From: Ilyomonas sp963847085 | Lineage (GTDB): Bacteria; Bacteroidota; Bacteroidia; Chitinophagales; Chitinophagaceae | Assembly (NCBI GenBank): GCA_963847085.1 | Contig: CAWJYO010000003.1 | Location: 62,001-126,000, forward strand | Reading direction: 5' to 3' | Length of the DNA: 64,000 bases | Shown here: in pieces, positions 44,126 through 54,621 of the stretch | How the letters are laid out: each line of letters opens with the position of its first letter | Numbering within the stretch: position 1 is the first letter of the stretch | Position numbers and translations under genes: made by a program | The notes under the pieces: model-generated | The model's input: only the letters and a program-made list of their open reading frames with translations | Databases searched by the model: none | What the model was told of the DNA's origin: nothing

Positions 44126-46265
44126 ATGCCATCTACCAACATTCGTAAGTTCTTGTTTTGTTTTGCCATTATTTGTTCAACTGTACTGCACGCACAAAAC
44201 AAATCGTCTTTATTGAATCAGGATTTTACGAAAGACTTTACAACAAAGGACACCTTATTCAAAGAACCTTATGTAGATAAAGATGAATGGCGGGATAAGC
44301 CTGTACGTCATCGATATATTCATGGTGGCTTCAAAGGAACAGAGACACATTTCTCTTTTTATTTCCCGTCTAAAGAAAATTACAAGGGTCATTTCTTTCA
44401 ATACATTACTCCTTTTCCCGATAATGAAAATATATCGCAGAGTGCATCTGGCGAGGATGATATTATTGGATTCTCTGTTACGCATGGAGCCTATTTTATA
44501 GAAACAAATGAGGGCGGGGCAATAGACTTTTCAAAACCACAGGCTGGCGATGCAACGATTGGTGCATACAGGGCAAATGCAGCGTGTGCACAATTTTCAC
44601 GGTTGGTTGCAAAACAAATTTATGGTGGTAGCCGGCCGTATGGTTATTGTTTTGGCGGCAGCGGTGGTGCGTATCGTACCGTTGGCGGCATTGAAAATAC
44701 GGAAGATGTATGGGATGGAGCTGTTCCCTTTGTGTTGGGTTCGCCGATGGCAATTCCCAATGTGTTCACAGTGCGCATGAATGCGATGCGGATACTACAC
44801 GACAAACTTGCAGCTATTGTAGACGCATTGGAACCTGGAAGCCGCGTGGCTGTGGACGCCGGTCTAAATGCTGAAGAAAAGGAGGCACTGCAAGAAGCAA
44901 CAAAATTGGGTTTCCCTCCCAAGGCTTGGTTCGCATATAAAACAATGGGCGTTCATGGTTTCCTGGTTCTTTATCAGAGTATAGTCGGGATCGACCCGAA
45001 GTATTTCAAGGAGGATTTCTGGCATGTTCCCGGCTATCTTGGCGCTAATCCACCTGCTTCCCTTTTAAAAGCACGAATACAAAAAATAAGTAGGATAAAA
45101 GCAGGGATAACGATTGGCGAAGCTGTAAAGTTAGGATTAACCGAGCCACTTTCCGCCAAGGAAAAAGGCACCGCCGATGCTGCCTGGAAGAGCATGGGTG
45201 AAAAAGAAGGAACGATGCCTGTTGCATTTCAACTGGAGGACACCTTGCCTGATGTTAATTTTATCGGTGGCGATTTAATTATAAAAAGTGGAGCTGCCTC
45301 TGGCCAGGTTGTGCAATTAACTAAAACCGCTAATGATAAAGTTGTTCTTAGCCCTACCAACAGCCGCACTTTGCTTGCACAAATAAAGCCCGGGGACACA
45401 GTGCAGATAGATAATTTGAATTTTCTTGCGGTGCAAACATATCACCGGCACCAGGTGCCTACATCTGCCACCGAATATCCGGAGTGGAATCAGTTTCGTG
45501 ATTCTGCCCGGCAAGCCGATATATCCGCAACGTCCCATGCAGCTTGGACCAATATTTACCCGAGGTGCTTCCGGAGTGTTACCTAAAGGCAAGTTCAGAG
45601 GCAAGATGATTTTGCTGGAGTCGTTGTGGGACAGCGAAGCTTTCCCCTGGCAAGCGGACTGGTACCGCACCAAACTGCAGGAAAACATGGGTGCAAGCCT
45701 GGATGACAATTTCCGTCTGTGGTTTACAGACCATGCCAATCACGGCGACTTATCAAATCCCGATGCGCCAACACACGTGGTTAGCTACGTCGCTGTATTG
45801 CACCAAGCCCTACTTGACTTAAGTGCCTGGGTTGAAAAAGGCATTCCTCCTGCAGCTACTACTAATTACAAAATAGTGGATGGGCAGGTTGTAGTACCCT
45901 CTACAGCAAGGGAGCGCAAAGGGATACAGCCGGTCGTAGCGTTGCTGGCCAATGGCGGCGCCCGGGCCGAAGTGAAGCCCAATGAGCCGGTTACTTTCAA
46001 CGGCACAATTGAAGTGCCTCCGCAAGCTGGCAAAGTGATAGCAGCAGAGTGGGACTTCGAGGGGAAGGGCACCTTCACGGATAAAGAAAAACTCTACTCT
46101 GCCCAAAAACCGGAAGAGCAGGTGACGTTGAAAACTACCCATGTGTTTTCTAAGCCTGGAACTTATTTCGTCACGTTGAAGGGTGTGTCACAGCGGCAAG
46201 GTGACGCCACAGATCCTTTTACCCGTATCCAAAACCTTGCACGTGTACGGGTGGTAGTTGAGTAA
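44126..46265 (+). pseudogene. Secreted esterase-like (alpha/beta hydrolase) protein with PKD-type end, one frameshift
   Basis: About 710 residues if joined. A signal peptide (KFLFCFAIICSTVLHAQ) leads to a large hydrolase part with a nucleophile-like YGYCFGGSGGAYRTVGGIEN and a late acidic/His segment LWFTDHANHGDLSNPDAP. After about residue 600 a PKD-like beta domain appears (VIAAEWDFEGKGTFTD, HVFSKPGTYFVTLKG). The first frame runs on with nonsense past 45510; dropping one C of CCC near 45508 restores GKPIYPQRPMQLGPIFTRG. The 3' half is markedly GC-richer than its neighbours. It resembles tannase/feruloyl-esterase-like proteins loosely; the substrate is unknown. Confidence 0.65.
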
Positions 46266-46373
46266 ATTTTTAATTAGCTTTTGTGAAAAGGGATGATGTG
46301 CTGAAATTCTGCACTGAAAGCAGGATATTTGATGTTTGATTCAATAACCAGTTTGTAAACAAACCTTTCATTT

Positions 46374-47189
46374 ATGAAGCAACTAATTATCAGCTTTCTT
46401 TTTGCTGCTTGCTTTTGTACTTGCGGTGAAAAAAAACAAACAGTTGACTTTGCTACTTTAAGCAAGGCAGAACTCAATGCAAAATCATTGGAAATTCCAG
46501 ACATCAGGATGGTTGATTCTTTAAAACATGCCCATGATAGCTGTATGGGTTTTTCATTTGACGCGAATGCTCTACTGGTCAATCAAACAAATAATTACTC
46601 TATCGGAAGCATTGTCAATAAAAAGTCGTTACAAATATTGAATACATTAAACGACTTAGGGTTAACGGAGAAGCAGATGATGTCTGAATTCATTACCTTA
46701 ACAAATCCCTGTTATGAAAAGCGCGTTTTGAATTTACGTTTGAAAGCTATTATAAAAGACAGTTTTCAACTATATTTTCCTAACATTGATCAAGCCTTAA
46801 ATAAACAAATAAGCGATGCTATAATGACATCGGAAAACGCTGAAATACAAACCGGCTCTTGGTTATATATCGACATGAAAGATGTTTTAAAAAAGATAAT
46901 AGACACGACTAAAAGCCCACAAGGGTTGCGTTATAAAAATAACCTGATGGATACTTCTAATATGGTGTTAACTGCAGTAGAAGGTGTTACCGATGTAAGT
47001 TTCATTATCCATACCCAAAATGATATTTCCAAACCTTTGGAAGCCTTCTTAAAAACCAAACCTTCTGAATCAGAACAAGCTTTAAAAGTGTCCATCCGGC
47101 TGGCTTACATAGATAAAAATAAATTTGAACTTGCTGTCAATGGCTTCTTTCCCATGGTTGGTCAGTTTTCGAAAGCACAAATGAAATAA
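46374..47189 (+). CDS. Putative lipoprotein, unknown function (271 aa)
   Basis: Not recognised. The N-terminus is a short hydrophobic signal with Cys residues at the cleavage region (LIISFLFAACFCTCGEKKQ), fitting a lipoprotein anchored to the membrane. The mature part is mixed alpha/beta with YIDMKDVLKKIIDTTKSPQG and IRLAYIDKNKFELAVNGFF, and no known catalytic motif. It lies 108 bases after the esterase-like gene on the same strand and ends before the convergent rnhA. It may be cargo of the segment bounded by the rnhA fragments. Confidence 0.65.
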   Translation: MKQLIISFLFAACFCTCGEKKQTVDFATLSKAELNAKSLEIPDIRMVDSLKHAHDSCMGFSFDANALLVNQTNNYSIGSIVNKKSLQILNTLNDLGLTEKQMMSEFITLTNPCYEKRVLNLRLKAIIKDSFQLYFPNIDQALNKQISDAIMTSENAEIQTGSWLYIDMKDVLKKIIDTTKSPQGLRYKNNLMDTSNMVLTAVEGVTDVSFIIHTQNDISKPLEAFLKTKPSESEQALKVSIRLAYIDKNKFELAVNGFFPMVGQFSKAQMK

Positions 47190-47314
47190 GTACAGCAGGT
47201 TTTTATGGCATCGCAAAGAAGACGATAATATCTTTGTACTGTTTTGTTTTTGCTACAGATCGTTTCAGACGATGATAATCAAATTTGAAACCTGTTATCA
47301 TAAAATGTCTGATT

Positions 47315-47791
47315 TCAATTTTGTGCATTCACTTCCCTTTCATACACTTCATCAATCAACAAATTATTTCCATCAGCAGCAGTCGTTGCCAACTGATCAC
47401 AACGATTGTTGTGCACATTAGCTGCATGACCTTTCACCCATTTGAAATTGATGTTGTAATGCTTGGAAAGCTCATAAAACTGCAACCACAAATCTTTGTT
47501 TTTTTTACCACCGGCAAAGTTTGTTTTTACCCATTTTTGTAACCAGTTTTTAGTGATGGCATTTACAATGTATTGGCTATCTGTGTAAATAGTAAGCGAT
47601 AGATTTTTTCTTTTTAAATTTTCTAATGCAACAATCACAGCCATCAGTTCCATCCGGTTATTGGTAGTAAGACGATAGCCGGCAGCCAATTCTTTTTTCT
47701 TTTCGCCAAACATCATCACCACACCATAACCACCTCTTCCCGGATTGCCGCGTGCCGCGCCATCTGTATAAATAATCAGTTCGTTATTCAA
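47315..47791 (-). CDS. rnhA: Ribonuclease HI
   Basis: A 158-residue RNase HI that cuts the RNA strand of RNA-DNA hybrids. The four acidic residues are visible in order: Asp in IIYTDGAARGNPGRGGYGVV, Glu in TNNRMELMAVIVAL, Asp in LTIYTDSQYIVNAI and the final Asp in NNRCDQLATTAA, plus the His of VKGHAAN. The length is standard. Its 3' end shares 28 identical bases with the fragment at 43225. It is downstream of the PhzF gene on the same strand. Confidence 0.95.
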   Translation of the reverse strand: MNNELIIYTDGAARGNPGRGGYGVVMMFGEKKKELAAGYRLTTNNRMELMAVIVALENLKRKNLSLTIYTDSQYIVNAITKNWLQKWVKTNFAGGKKNKDLWLQFYELSKHYNINFKWVKGHAANVHNNRCDQLATTAADGNNLLIDEVYEREVNAQN

Positions 47792-47808
47792 TCATTTAAT
47801 TTTAAAAA

Positions 47809-48600
47809 TTACTCTGTAAAAAAAGTTCCTTTTAAATATGTTTTTGCGGCACCACGCATCAAAACACGGTCCTCTTTCAATTCACAATCCAAATAACCTT
47901 TGCGGGCCGAAAGCTGAATGCTTTGCAAATGATTTTTGCCTAACTTTTCAGCCCAGTAAGGAACCAAAATGGTATGCGCTGAACCGGTTACCGGATCTTC
48001 ATTAATGCCAGTTTGCGGATAAAAGCAACGTGCAACAATATCGCTGACTTCTCCCTTTGCAGTGCAGATTACGCCTCGCGCTTTTACCGTAGCTAATGTT
48101 GCAAAATCAGGTTGTAATTCTTCCACTTCTTTTTGTGAAGGAAGAACAACCATCATATCAAACGAAGTAGTAAAAACCGGTGCAGGTTGCACGTGCAGGC
48201 TGCTGAACAAAGCTTTCGGAATATCGTTGAGCGGCGTTGGGGGATTAGCCGGAAAGTCAAGCTGAATGCTATTTTCAGGCATACGGCTTATTTTTAAAAC
48301 CCCGCTTAAAGAATGTAAAAGAATTTCATCTTTATCATAACCTAATTCTGTAAACAAAATATGAGCCGATGCCAGGGTGGCATGTCCGCAAAGTTTTACT
48401 TCTGTTGTAGGAGTGAACCAGCGAATGCGAAAACCTTCGTCTTCAGGAACGAAAAAAGCGGTTTCGCTTAAATTGTTTTCTTTCGCCAATTGCTGCATTA
48501 CATCATCGGGCAACCAATCGGTAAGCGGACAAACGGCAGCCGGATTTCCACCAAACAATGCGTCTGTAAACGCATGAACAATATATATGGGTAAACGCAT
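47809..48600 (-). CDS. PhzF-family isomerase-like protein
   Basis: 263 residues from ATG 48600. A PhzF/diaminopimelate-epimerase-fold protein with the opening YIVHAFTDALFGGNPAAVCP, the acid/base region containing LSETAFFVPEDEGFRIRWF then TPTTEVKLCGHATLASAHIL, and the end GINEDPVTGSAHTILVPYWA. Most genomic homologues have no phenazine genes around them and work on other small molecules; none is assigned here. It is cytosolic. It lies 17 bases upstream of rnhA and may be co-transcribed with it. Confidence 0.93.
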   Translation of the reverse strand: MRLPIYIVHAFTDALFGGNPAAVCPLTDWLPDDVMQQLAKENNLSETAFFVPEDEGFRIRWFTPTTEVKLCGHATLASAHILFTELGYDKDEILLHSLSGVLKISRMPENSIQLDFPANPPTPLNDIPKALFSSLHVQPAPVFTTSFDMMVVLPSQKEVEELQPDFATLATVKARGVICTAKGEVSDIVARCFYPQTGINEDPVTGSAHTILVPYWAEKLGKNHLQSIQLSARKGYLDCELKEDRVLMRGAAKTYLKGTFFTE

Positions 48601-48709
48601 ATTGTTTAAATAAGAGTGCAAAATAAAGGTCAGTTTTCTTTACTTTTATCAACCATCTTAACAAGATAAAAAAACAAAGATGGCGTATCTTTAAAAGCAT
48701 TCGATTTTT

Positions 48710-51232
48710 ATGCTTCACGACACACAAAATATTATGTTTTCGATGGCTGCGGATTTTATTAATTACAGCAGCAAGCCCTTGTTTTTAACCGGCAAAGCGG
48801 GCACAGGAAAAACCACTTTTTTAAAATACATAAAAGAGCACACCAATAAGCAAACGGCTGTTGTTGCGCCTACCGGTGTTGCGGCAATCAATGCGGGTGG
48901 CGTTACCATTCATTCTTTTTTTCAATTGCCGTTTACGCCGTATGTACCGCAATCGCAGGGGTTTGTATCCAATGATGAAATGCTGGACAAACATCATTTG
49001 TTAGGCCGGATAAAAATCAACCGCGACAGGAGAGAAGTGTTTCAAAAATTAGAGCTGCTTATCATTGATGAAATCAGCATGGTGCGCTGTGATGTGATTG
49101 ATGCCATTGATGTGGTATTGCGCTCGTTTCGCAACCGCCACAACGAACCATTTGGTGGCGTGCAGGTATTGTACATTGGCGACATGTTTCAGTTGCCGCC
49201 GGTCGCAAATGAAATGGAATGGAGTATCTTATCGCGCTTTTATAAAAGCCCCTATTTTTTTGATAGTAAAGTGGTGAAAGAGGCTCCGCCAGTGTATATT
49301 GAACTGAATAAAATATATCGGCAAAACGAAAAATCGTTTATTGATATTCTGAATAAAGTTCGTAATAACGAAATGGATTTTGAGGCATTTGAAAAACTGC
49401 ACGAGCGATATGAGCCTGATTTTACGATGCCAAAACATGAACGCTATGTGGTGCTCACCACGCACAATAATAAAGCTGATGCAATAAACGCGGCTGAAAT
49501 TGCGAAACTGAAAGGTGAAAGTCAGAGTTTACGAAGCGGAAATCGGTGGTGATTTTTCTGATAAAACTTATCCGGCAGAAGCTGCTTTGCAATTAAAGAT
49601 AGGAGCGCAGGTAATGTTCATTAAAAACGATCCGGAGAAGCGTTATTTCAATGGAAAAATTGGAGAAGTAACGCGCATGGAAGAAACAGCGGTGTTTGTA
49701 AAATGTGGTGAGGAGGAAACTGAAATTGAAGTAAAGCCTGAGAAGTGGAACAACATACGATATACGCTGAACAATGATGCTGTTGATGAAGATGTGATTG
49801 GATGGTTTAAGCAAATGCCGTTGCGATATGCGTGGGCCATTACCATTCACAAAAGCCAGGGATTAACCTTTGAAAAAGCGGTGATAGATGCAGGTTCTTC
49901 ATTTGCATCAGGCCAGGTGTATGTGGCGTTAAGCCGTTGCACCAAATTGAATGGCATCGTTTTAAAAAGCAAACTCACACCTTACAATTTACGAACAGAT
50001 GAACGCATTGTTGAGTTTTCTGCACAAAAACAAAACGTTGATTCTTTGGTAACGCAACTCGAAAAGAGTAAAGCGGATTATCAAAAAGAAACCATTTTAA
50101 AGCTGTTCGATTTTCAATCTGTTGTTCATCAGTCGAACCGCGTGATGAAGGTATTTTACGATCATCCGACATCCTTCAATGATGGAACAAAAGATTGGCT
50201 GGAATCGTTGCAAAACAAAATAGAACAACAGCAAACCGTTGCCAATAAATTTGAATTGCAACTGATGATGTTGCTGGAGAGGGAAGATCTACCCGAACAT
50301 AACGAAGCCGCGCAAAGCCGCATCAGCAGCGCCGTTGCGCATTTTATAAAGGAGTGGGAAAGCGTTTATCAAACCATTCCGCAGTCGCCAGCCATCACTG
50401 ATAGCAAGATGGTCGCATTGGCTTATAACAATGAGTTGCGGGCATTGTATCATGCTATCTCGCTGCGTTTGGTTTTGTTGAGAAGTTGCACGAATGGCTT
50501 TAATACTGAAGCTTACATCAAGGCAAAGAAAAATTTCTCGACCAGCAATGTATCTCTCAATGCTTATGCTGGCACGAGTGAAACAAAAACCGAAAGTCCG
50601 CATCCCGATTTGTATCGTCAGTTACGGCAATTGCGCGATACCATTTGCACCGAACTGGAGGTGCCGATTTATATGGTTTGCGGAAGCGCAGCATTGGATG
50701 AAATGAGCCGGTTTCTGCCTCTCACAACAGCACAATTGGTTCAAATTACAGGCTTCGGAAGAGTGAAAGCGCACCAGTTTGGTGAGCGGTTTTTGCGCAT
50801 CATCAACCGCTATGCAGACGAGCACAATTTAGCATCTGCAATTGGTGAAAAAAAAGCAAAAAGCAGCGAAAAGAAAAGGAAAAATCGGGCGAAACCAAAA
50901 CTGATGTCATTGTCAAAGCCGACACCAAAAAAGAAACTTTTGTTTTGTATAAAGAAGGAAAATCGGTGAAGGAGATTGCAGAGCAACGCAAGCTTTCGCC
51001 CCAAACGATTGAAGGGCACATGGCTTATTTTGTTCAGGAAGGACTGGTATCGGTTGATGAATTGGTAACCCGTGAAAAATTGGTTTTGATAGAGCCTGCC
51101 TTACAAGATTATGACGGAAAAACACTCACTTCAGTTAAAACAAAATTAGGTGATGATATAAGTTATGGAGATATAAAAATTGCTTTAGCGTGGAAAGAAT
51201 TTTTGAAGAAGGATTCGGCTCTGAATAAATAA
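48710..51232 (+). pseudogene. PIF1-like helicase with HRDC and C-terminal HTH, two frameshifts
   Basis: About 830 residues in three frames. The first part (48710-49552) holds Walker A LFLTGKAGTGKTTFLKYIK, TGVAAINAGGVTIHSFFQLP and Walker B LLIIDEISMVR of a PIF1/RecD-type DNA helicase. The second part (49515-50969) has YAWAITIHKSQGLTFEKAVI, GQVYVALSRC and an HRDC domain (AALDEMSRFLPLTTAQLVQI). The third part (50945-51232) is a helix-turn-helix (SVKEIAEQRKLSPQTIEGHM). The frame changes fall near 49512 and between 50865 and 50930 in A-runs. Restored, it is a typical Bacteroidota helicase of DNA repair type. Confidence 0.85.
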
Positions 51233-51259
51233 AATTATATTTGATTAAAATAAAAGATA

Positions 51260-51811
51260 ATGCAACGTACAGCAATTGAGGCGAATTTTATTTGTGAAGA
51301 AGACTATTTTCTGTTTGAAGAAAAAAGCGAAACAAGACATGAATTAATCAGTGGAAATTTATACGAAATGAGCGGTGTTTCTATATTTCACAATGATATA
51401 GTCTTGAAATTAATTGTATTATTCAACAAGCTTTTGAATAAACAAAATTTTAGATTAGCCTTTGAAAGCTATAAGTTTCGTACACCCGATAGAAACTTTC
51501 TTTATCCTGACGTTATGATTTTTGAAAATGATCCAGCAAAGTATTATACAGAAAGACCCGTTTTAATTGCAGAGGTGCTGTCTCCCTCCATTCGCAAGTA
51601 TAATTTGGTTGATAAATTCATTCAATACCAAAAAGCAGAAACCCTACAATATTATTTGTGCATTGAGCCCAAAAAAAAAGTAGTTATTTTTTATTTTAAA
51701 ACCGAAGAAGGAGAGTGGATGACAGAGACATTTACGAACGACGATGACGCAATTGCACTGCCACATTTAAACATCAACATGACATTAAAAGACATTTATC
51801 AATCTGCTTAA
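51260..51811 (+). CDS. Uma2-family (PD-(D/E)XK fold) putative endonuclease
   Basis: A 183-residue Uma2-type protein with the restriction-endonuclease-like fold. The marks are ISGNLYEMSG near the start, the catalytic Asp in FLYPDVMIFENDP, and the Glu in PVLIAEVLSPSIRKYNLVDK, which carries Lys in the expected later position. Its true substrate in vivo is not known; these families are abundant in cyanobacteria and Bacteroidota. Its TAA stop overlaps the stop of the convergent porin gene by two bases (51808-51811). It is cytosolic. Confidence 0.9.
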   Translation: MQRTAIEANFICEEDYFLFEEKSETRHELISGNLYEMSGVSIFHNDIVLKLIVLFNKLLNKQNFRLAFESYKFRTPDRNFLYPDVMIFENDPAKYYTERPVLIAEVLSPSIRKYNLVDKFIQYQKAETLQYYLCIEPKKKVVIFYFKTEEGEWMTETFTNDDDAIALPHLNINMTLKDIYQSA

Positions 51812-53163
51812 AAATTGATGTGCCCGCGCAACGAAAATACTTGCACCGGACCTCTGTCCTTGTTGTAAGCCGGATGATCAACAAACTGATAATCTGCCGT
51901 TACAAAAAAATGATTGAACAGCTTTGCATTGTAATATACTTCAACAATATTTTCTGTACGATAATTCAACGCGCCATCTCCAATTAAATAGCCATAGCCG
52001 CCAGCTTTTAAATAGTTCTGATGATCTTTGGATATGCCACTAACAATACCGGCAATGCCCAGCACATCGTCGGTGCGCTTCCATGCGTTTCCTTTTACCT
52101 GAAAACCGCCACTAACGGTCTCATCTATCTCCGTAAATGCCCAGGTAGCTGTTTTTCCATCGTTGAAACCTGCACGAAAAAAGCAACCCAATACATCCGA
52201 CAATTCCAATTCTCCGTTCAATCCCAAACCGTATTTTGAGCTGTGATATCTGGTGTTGTATCCTAAACCCTCTATCACGTGCACTGCGGTGCTATCTCCG
52301 CTTTTCATTTCTGTAATTGCCTGTAGATAAGAAGGTGCGTTGGTTTGATTTCTGAAACCCAGAACCCGTATCGTACCCTTTCTTTTATTGATTAAAAAAC
52401 TCTTTTCCAATTCTAAACTAAATCCGTTTATAGAACCAATATTTGTATTGAGATAAGGCCCATTGGCTTTTACAGGAACCTGTGTACCGCTGAAGCGTGC
52501 TGCCCACGAAGGATTGATCCATTCTACCACAAAACCTAACGTATAACCTCGTGTATTGGCAGGATAATCGTAGCTGCCATTGTCCATCAATGCCCAGTTT
52601 AAAAAACTGGAACGTGGATCATGGCTGTACTTGTTTTTATCAAAAAAATCAGTTACCCCAAATTTGCCTGCAGAAATGGTAATGCGCGAAGCGGGTACAA
52701 TTTCTCCTACCTGATTTGCATCATCTTGAATTGTGTCCATTTGGTTGGCTGAAAGCGAAATATGCTGCTGCAAGTAATATCTTGCCATAGATAATACAGG
52801 TAAAGGATCGCCTACCCGCGGCGATTCTCCATTGGTAAAACCTGCTATCCCGGTAGTTCCGCTAAATCCACGTCCCCCCGATATTTCAGGGTTTGCATAT
52901 ACATTGGTGTAACGAAACAATTTTCTTCCGATAAAAGCAGTTGAAGTCGCCGTCATTATACCTCTTTCTACACCATTATCCAAACTATTATAACCTGAAT
53001 ATAAAGCATGAAAAGAGCCATGAGTTTGCGAAACGGCGGTGAACTGAAAATGCGCCGACCACAATGAATCTGACGTTTTGTTACTCGGCGGAACAATGGT
53101 ATCTTTTTGTGCAAAAACAAACGATGAAAGAAACAGGGATAGCGATAGAAAAAATACTTTCAT
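51808..53163 (-). CDS. Carbohydrate porin, OprB-like
   Basis: A 451-residue outer-membrane beta-barrel. From ATG 53163 a signal peptide (MKVFFLSLSLFLSSFVFAQ) leads into about 16 predicted amphipathic strands. Blocks typical of the OprB family are ITISAGKFGVTDFFDKNKYS, DPRSSFLNWALMDNGSYDYP and GYTLGFVVEWINPSWAARFS. The C-terminus ends in Phe (SLRGHINF), as needed for BAM-mediated insertion. It should allow diffusion of sugars across the outer membrane. It is convergent with the Uma2 gene. Confidence 0.88.
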   Translation of the reverse strand: MKVFFLSLSLFLSSFVFAQKDTIVPPSNKTSDSLWSAHFQFTAVSQTHGSFHALYSGYNSLDNGVERGIMTATSTAFIGRKLFRYTNVYANPEISGGRGFSGTTGIAGFTNGESPRVGDPLPVLSMARYYLQQHISLSANQMDTIQDDANQVGEIVPASRITISAGKFGVTDFFDKNKYSHDPRSSFLNWALMDNGSYDYPANTRGYTLGFVVEWINPSWAARFSGTQVPVKANGPYLNTNIGSINGFSLELEKSFLINKRKGTIRVLGFRNQTNAPSYLQAITEMKSGDSTAVHVIEGLGYNTRYHSSKYGLGLNGELELSDVLGCFFRAGFNDGKTATWAFTEIDETVSGGFQVKGNAWKRTDDVLGIAGIVSGISKDHQNYLKAGGYGYLIGDGALNYRTENIVEVYYNAKLFNHFFVTADYQFVDHPAYNKDRGPVQVFSLRGHINF

Positions 53164-53241
53164 AATTGTATTCGTAATCATTATCTTTTTTGAATCGTAA
53201 GCGCATAATTCAATCTCTCTCTGCTTACTTTACTTCTTTAC

Positions 53242-53289
53242 AAAAACAAATTGCCAAACATTAGTAACAATCTTTGGCAATTTGTTTTT
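53242..53289 (-). terminator. Terminator of the aldose epimerase gene
   Basis: AAAAACAAATTGCCAAA and TTTGGCAATTTGTTTTT form a 17-base perfect stem with a 14-base loop, between the epimerase 3' end and the porin gene's upstream region. T-runs lie on both strands. Confidence 0.85.
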
Positions 53290-53300
53290 ATCGAAAAAAA

Positions 53301-54170
53301 TTAAAACAGTTCAACACTCCATTGCCGCTCGAACACTTCATTGGGTTGCAGTGCATTGATGCCTTCTTTTTGAGTGATGTCACCGCTTGCATTCACGCTG
53401 TCGGCAATGCCACACCACGGCTCGATGCACAAGAACTCAGCATCTTTTTTATTCCAGATACCGAGATAGGGAAAATCTTCAAAATAAAAAGTAAATCCAT
53501 GTGGTGTAACATCACTTTTTACGCTGATACTTTTGCTTTGAATGTGTTTAAATACCAATGCATCTTCATAAAAGAAAAAGCGTTTCAACTTTAATTGTTC
53601 CGCATTATGAAAAAAAGGTACGGGCGTTATTTCGATCAAACCATCTGCCGATAAAGGATAGCGTTCTGCATTTTCAATCTGGCTGAAAGAAAGATAATGA
53701 TCTTCAAAATCGGTATTATCCACCAACGGAACCTTAAACGCCGGATGTCCGCCAAGCGAAAAATACATGGTTTCGCTGCCCGTATTGGTTACGGAGTACA
53801 CAACATACAAACGGTTTTCGTCAAGCGTATATTGAATGGAAAATGAAAATGGAAAGGGGTATAAAAACAAAGTTTGCGGCGTATCTGTAATGGTAAAAGT
53901 GATTGATGTTTCGGATTTGTCCGTTATAAAAAATTCGGCATCGCGGGCAAAGCCATGCCGGCTTAAATGAAACGTTTTGCCATTGTATGTGTAGCTGCCG
54001 TTTTTCAATTCACCAACAATCGGGAATAACACAGGACTGTGCTTTGCCCAAACATCAGGATTGCCATTCCATAAATACTGCAAACCCGTTTGCTGATTGA
54101 TGAGACTTTGCAATTCGGCTCCCTTCGTATTGATATCAACTAACAAAAGATGATTGTGTAAAGTGGGCAT
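53301..54170 (-). CDS. Aldose 1-epimerase-family protein
   Basis: A 289-residue galactose-mutarotase-fold protein. The visible conserved pieces are LQYLWNGNPDVWAKHSPVLF, VGELKNGSYTYNGKTFHLSR, HGFARDAEF, YFSLGGHPAFKVPL (His of the active site) and the late CIEPWCGIADSVNAS (catalytic Glu). This is the YeaD/LacX-like branch rather than classical GalM, so it likely interconverts anomers of a phosphorylated or otherwise unspecified sugar. It is cytosolic. It is upstream of the porin on the same strand and separated from it by a terminator. Confidence 0.9.
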   Translation of the reverse strand: MPTLHNHLLLVDINTKGAELQSLINQQTGLQYLWNGNPDVWAKHSPVLFPIVGELKNGSYTYNGKTFHLSRHGFARDAEFFITDKSETSITFTITDTPQTLFLYPFPFSFSIQYTLDENRLYVVYSVTNTGSETMYFSLGGHPAFKVPLVDNTDFEDHYLSFSQIENAERYPLSADGLIEITPVPFFHNAEQLKLKRFFFYEDALVFKHIQSKSISVKSDVTPHGFTFYFEDFPYLGIWNKKDAEFLCIEPWCGIADSVNASGDITQKEGINALQPNEVFERQWSVELF

Positions 54171-54227
54171 ATTATGTTCAATTTGTAATGGTGAATGATT
54201 AATTATTGAGCCATTTTTCTATTAAAA

Positions 54228-54259
54228 ACAAAAAGCTGTTTTTGGTAAACAGCTTTTGT
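54228..54259 (-). terminator. Terminator of the DUF2795 gene
   Basis: ACAAAAAGCTGTTT and AAACAGCTTTTGT pair with a one-base bulge around a short loop, 23 bases beyond the minus-strand stop at 54282, with T-runs. Confidence 0.75.
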
Positions 54260-54281
54260 AAAAAAACAGGTAAAACCAAAA

Positions 54282-54503
54282 CTAATATTCGTCTTCGTTA
54301 AACATAAAATCTTCCTGGCTTGGATAATCCGGCCAAATGTCTTCGATACTTTCATATACTTCACCTTCGTCTTCCAGTTCCTGAAGGTTTTCAACCACTT
54401 CAATAGGCGCACCGGAGCGGATAGCGTAATCAATCAATTCGTCTTTTGTAGCAGGCCAGGGCGCGTCTTCAAGATAGCTCGCTAATTCGAGTGTCCAAAA
54501 CAT
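54282..54503 (-). CDS. DUF2795 small protein (73 aa)
   Basis: A 73-residue acidic protein starting MFWTLELASYLEDAPWPATK; an upstream in-frame start adds 46 residues lacking the family character and is rejected. The conserved body is LASYLEDAPWPATKDELIDY then ARSGAPIEVVENLQEL-type helices, with an acidic tail ending MFNEDEY. This matches DUF2795, a small helical family of unknown role. It is divergent from lolD, 118 bases away. Confidence 0.85.
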   Translation of the reverse strand: MFWTLELASYLEDAPWPATKDELIDYAIRSGAPIEVVENLQELEDEGEVYESIEDIWPDYPSQEDFMFNEDEY

Positions 54504-54621
54504 AACAGCTTTTGAAATTTGCTGCAAATGTAGGAGTTGAGAATGAAAATCCAAATTCGGGGTTCGTACAATGGTTAAAATATTAATGTAGCATTTAAAT
54601 ATTACTTTACGTTTGCACTCT

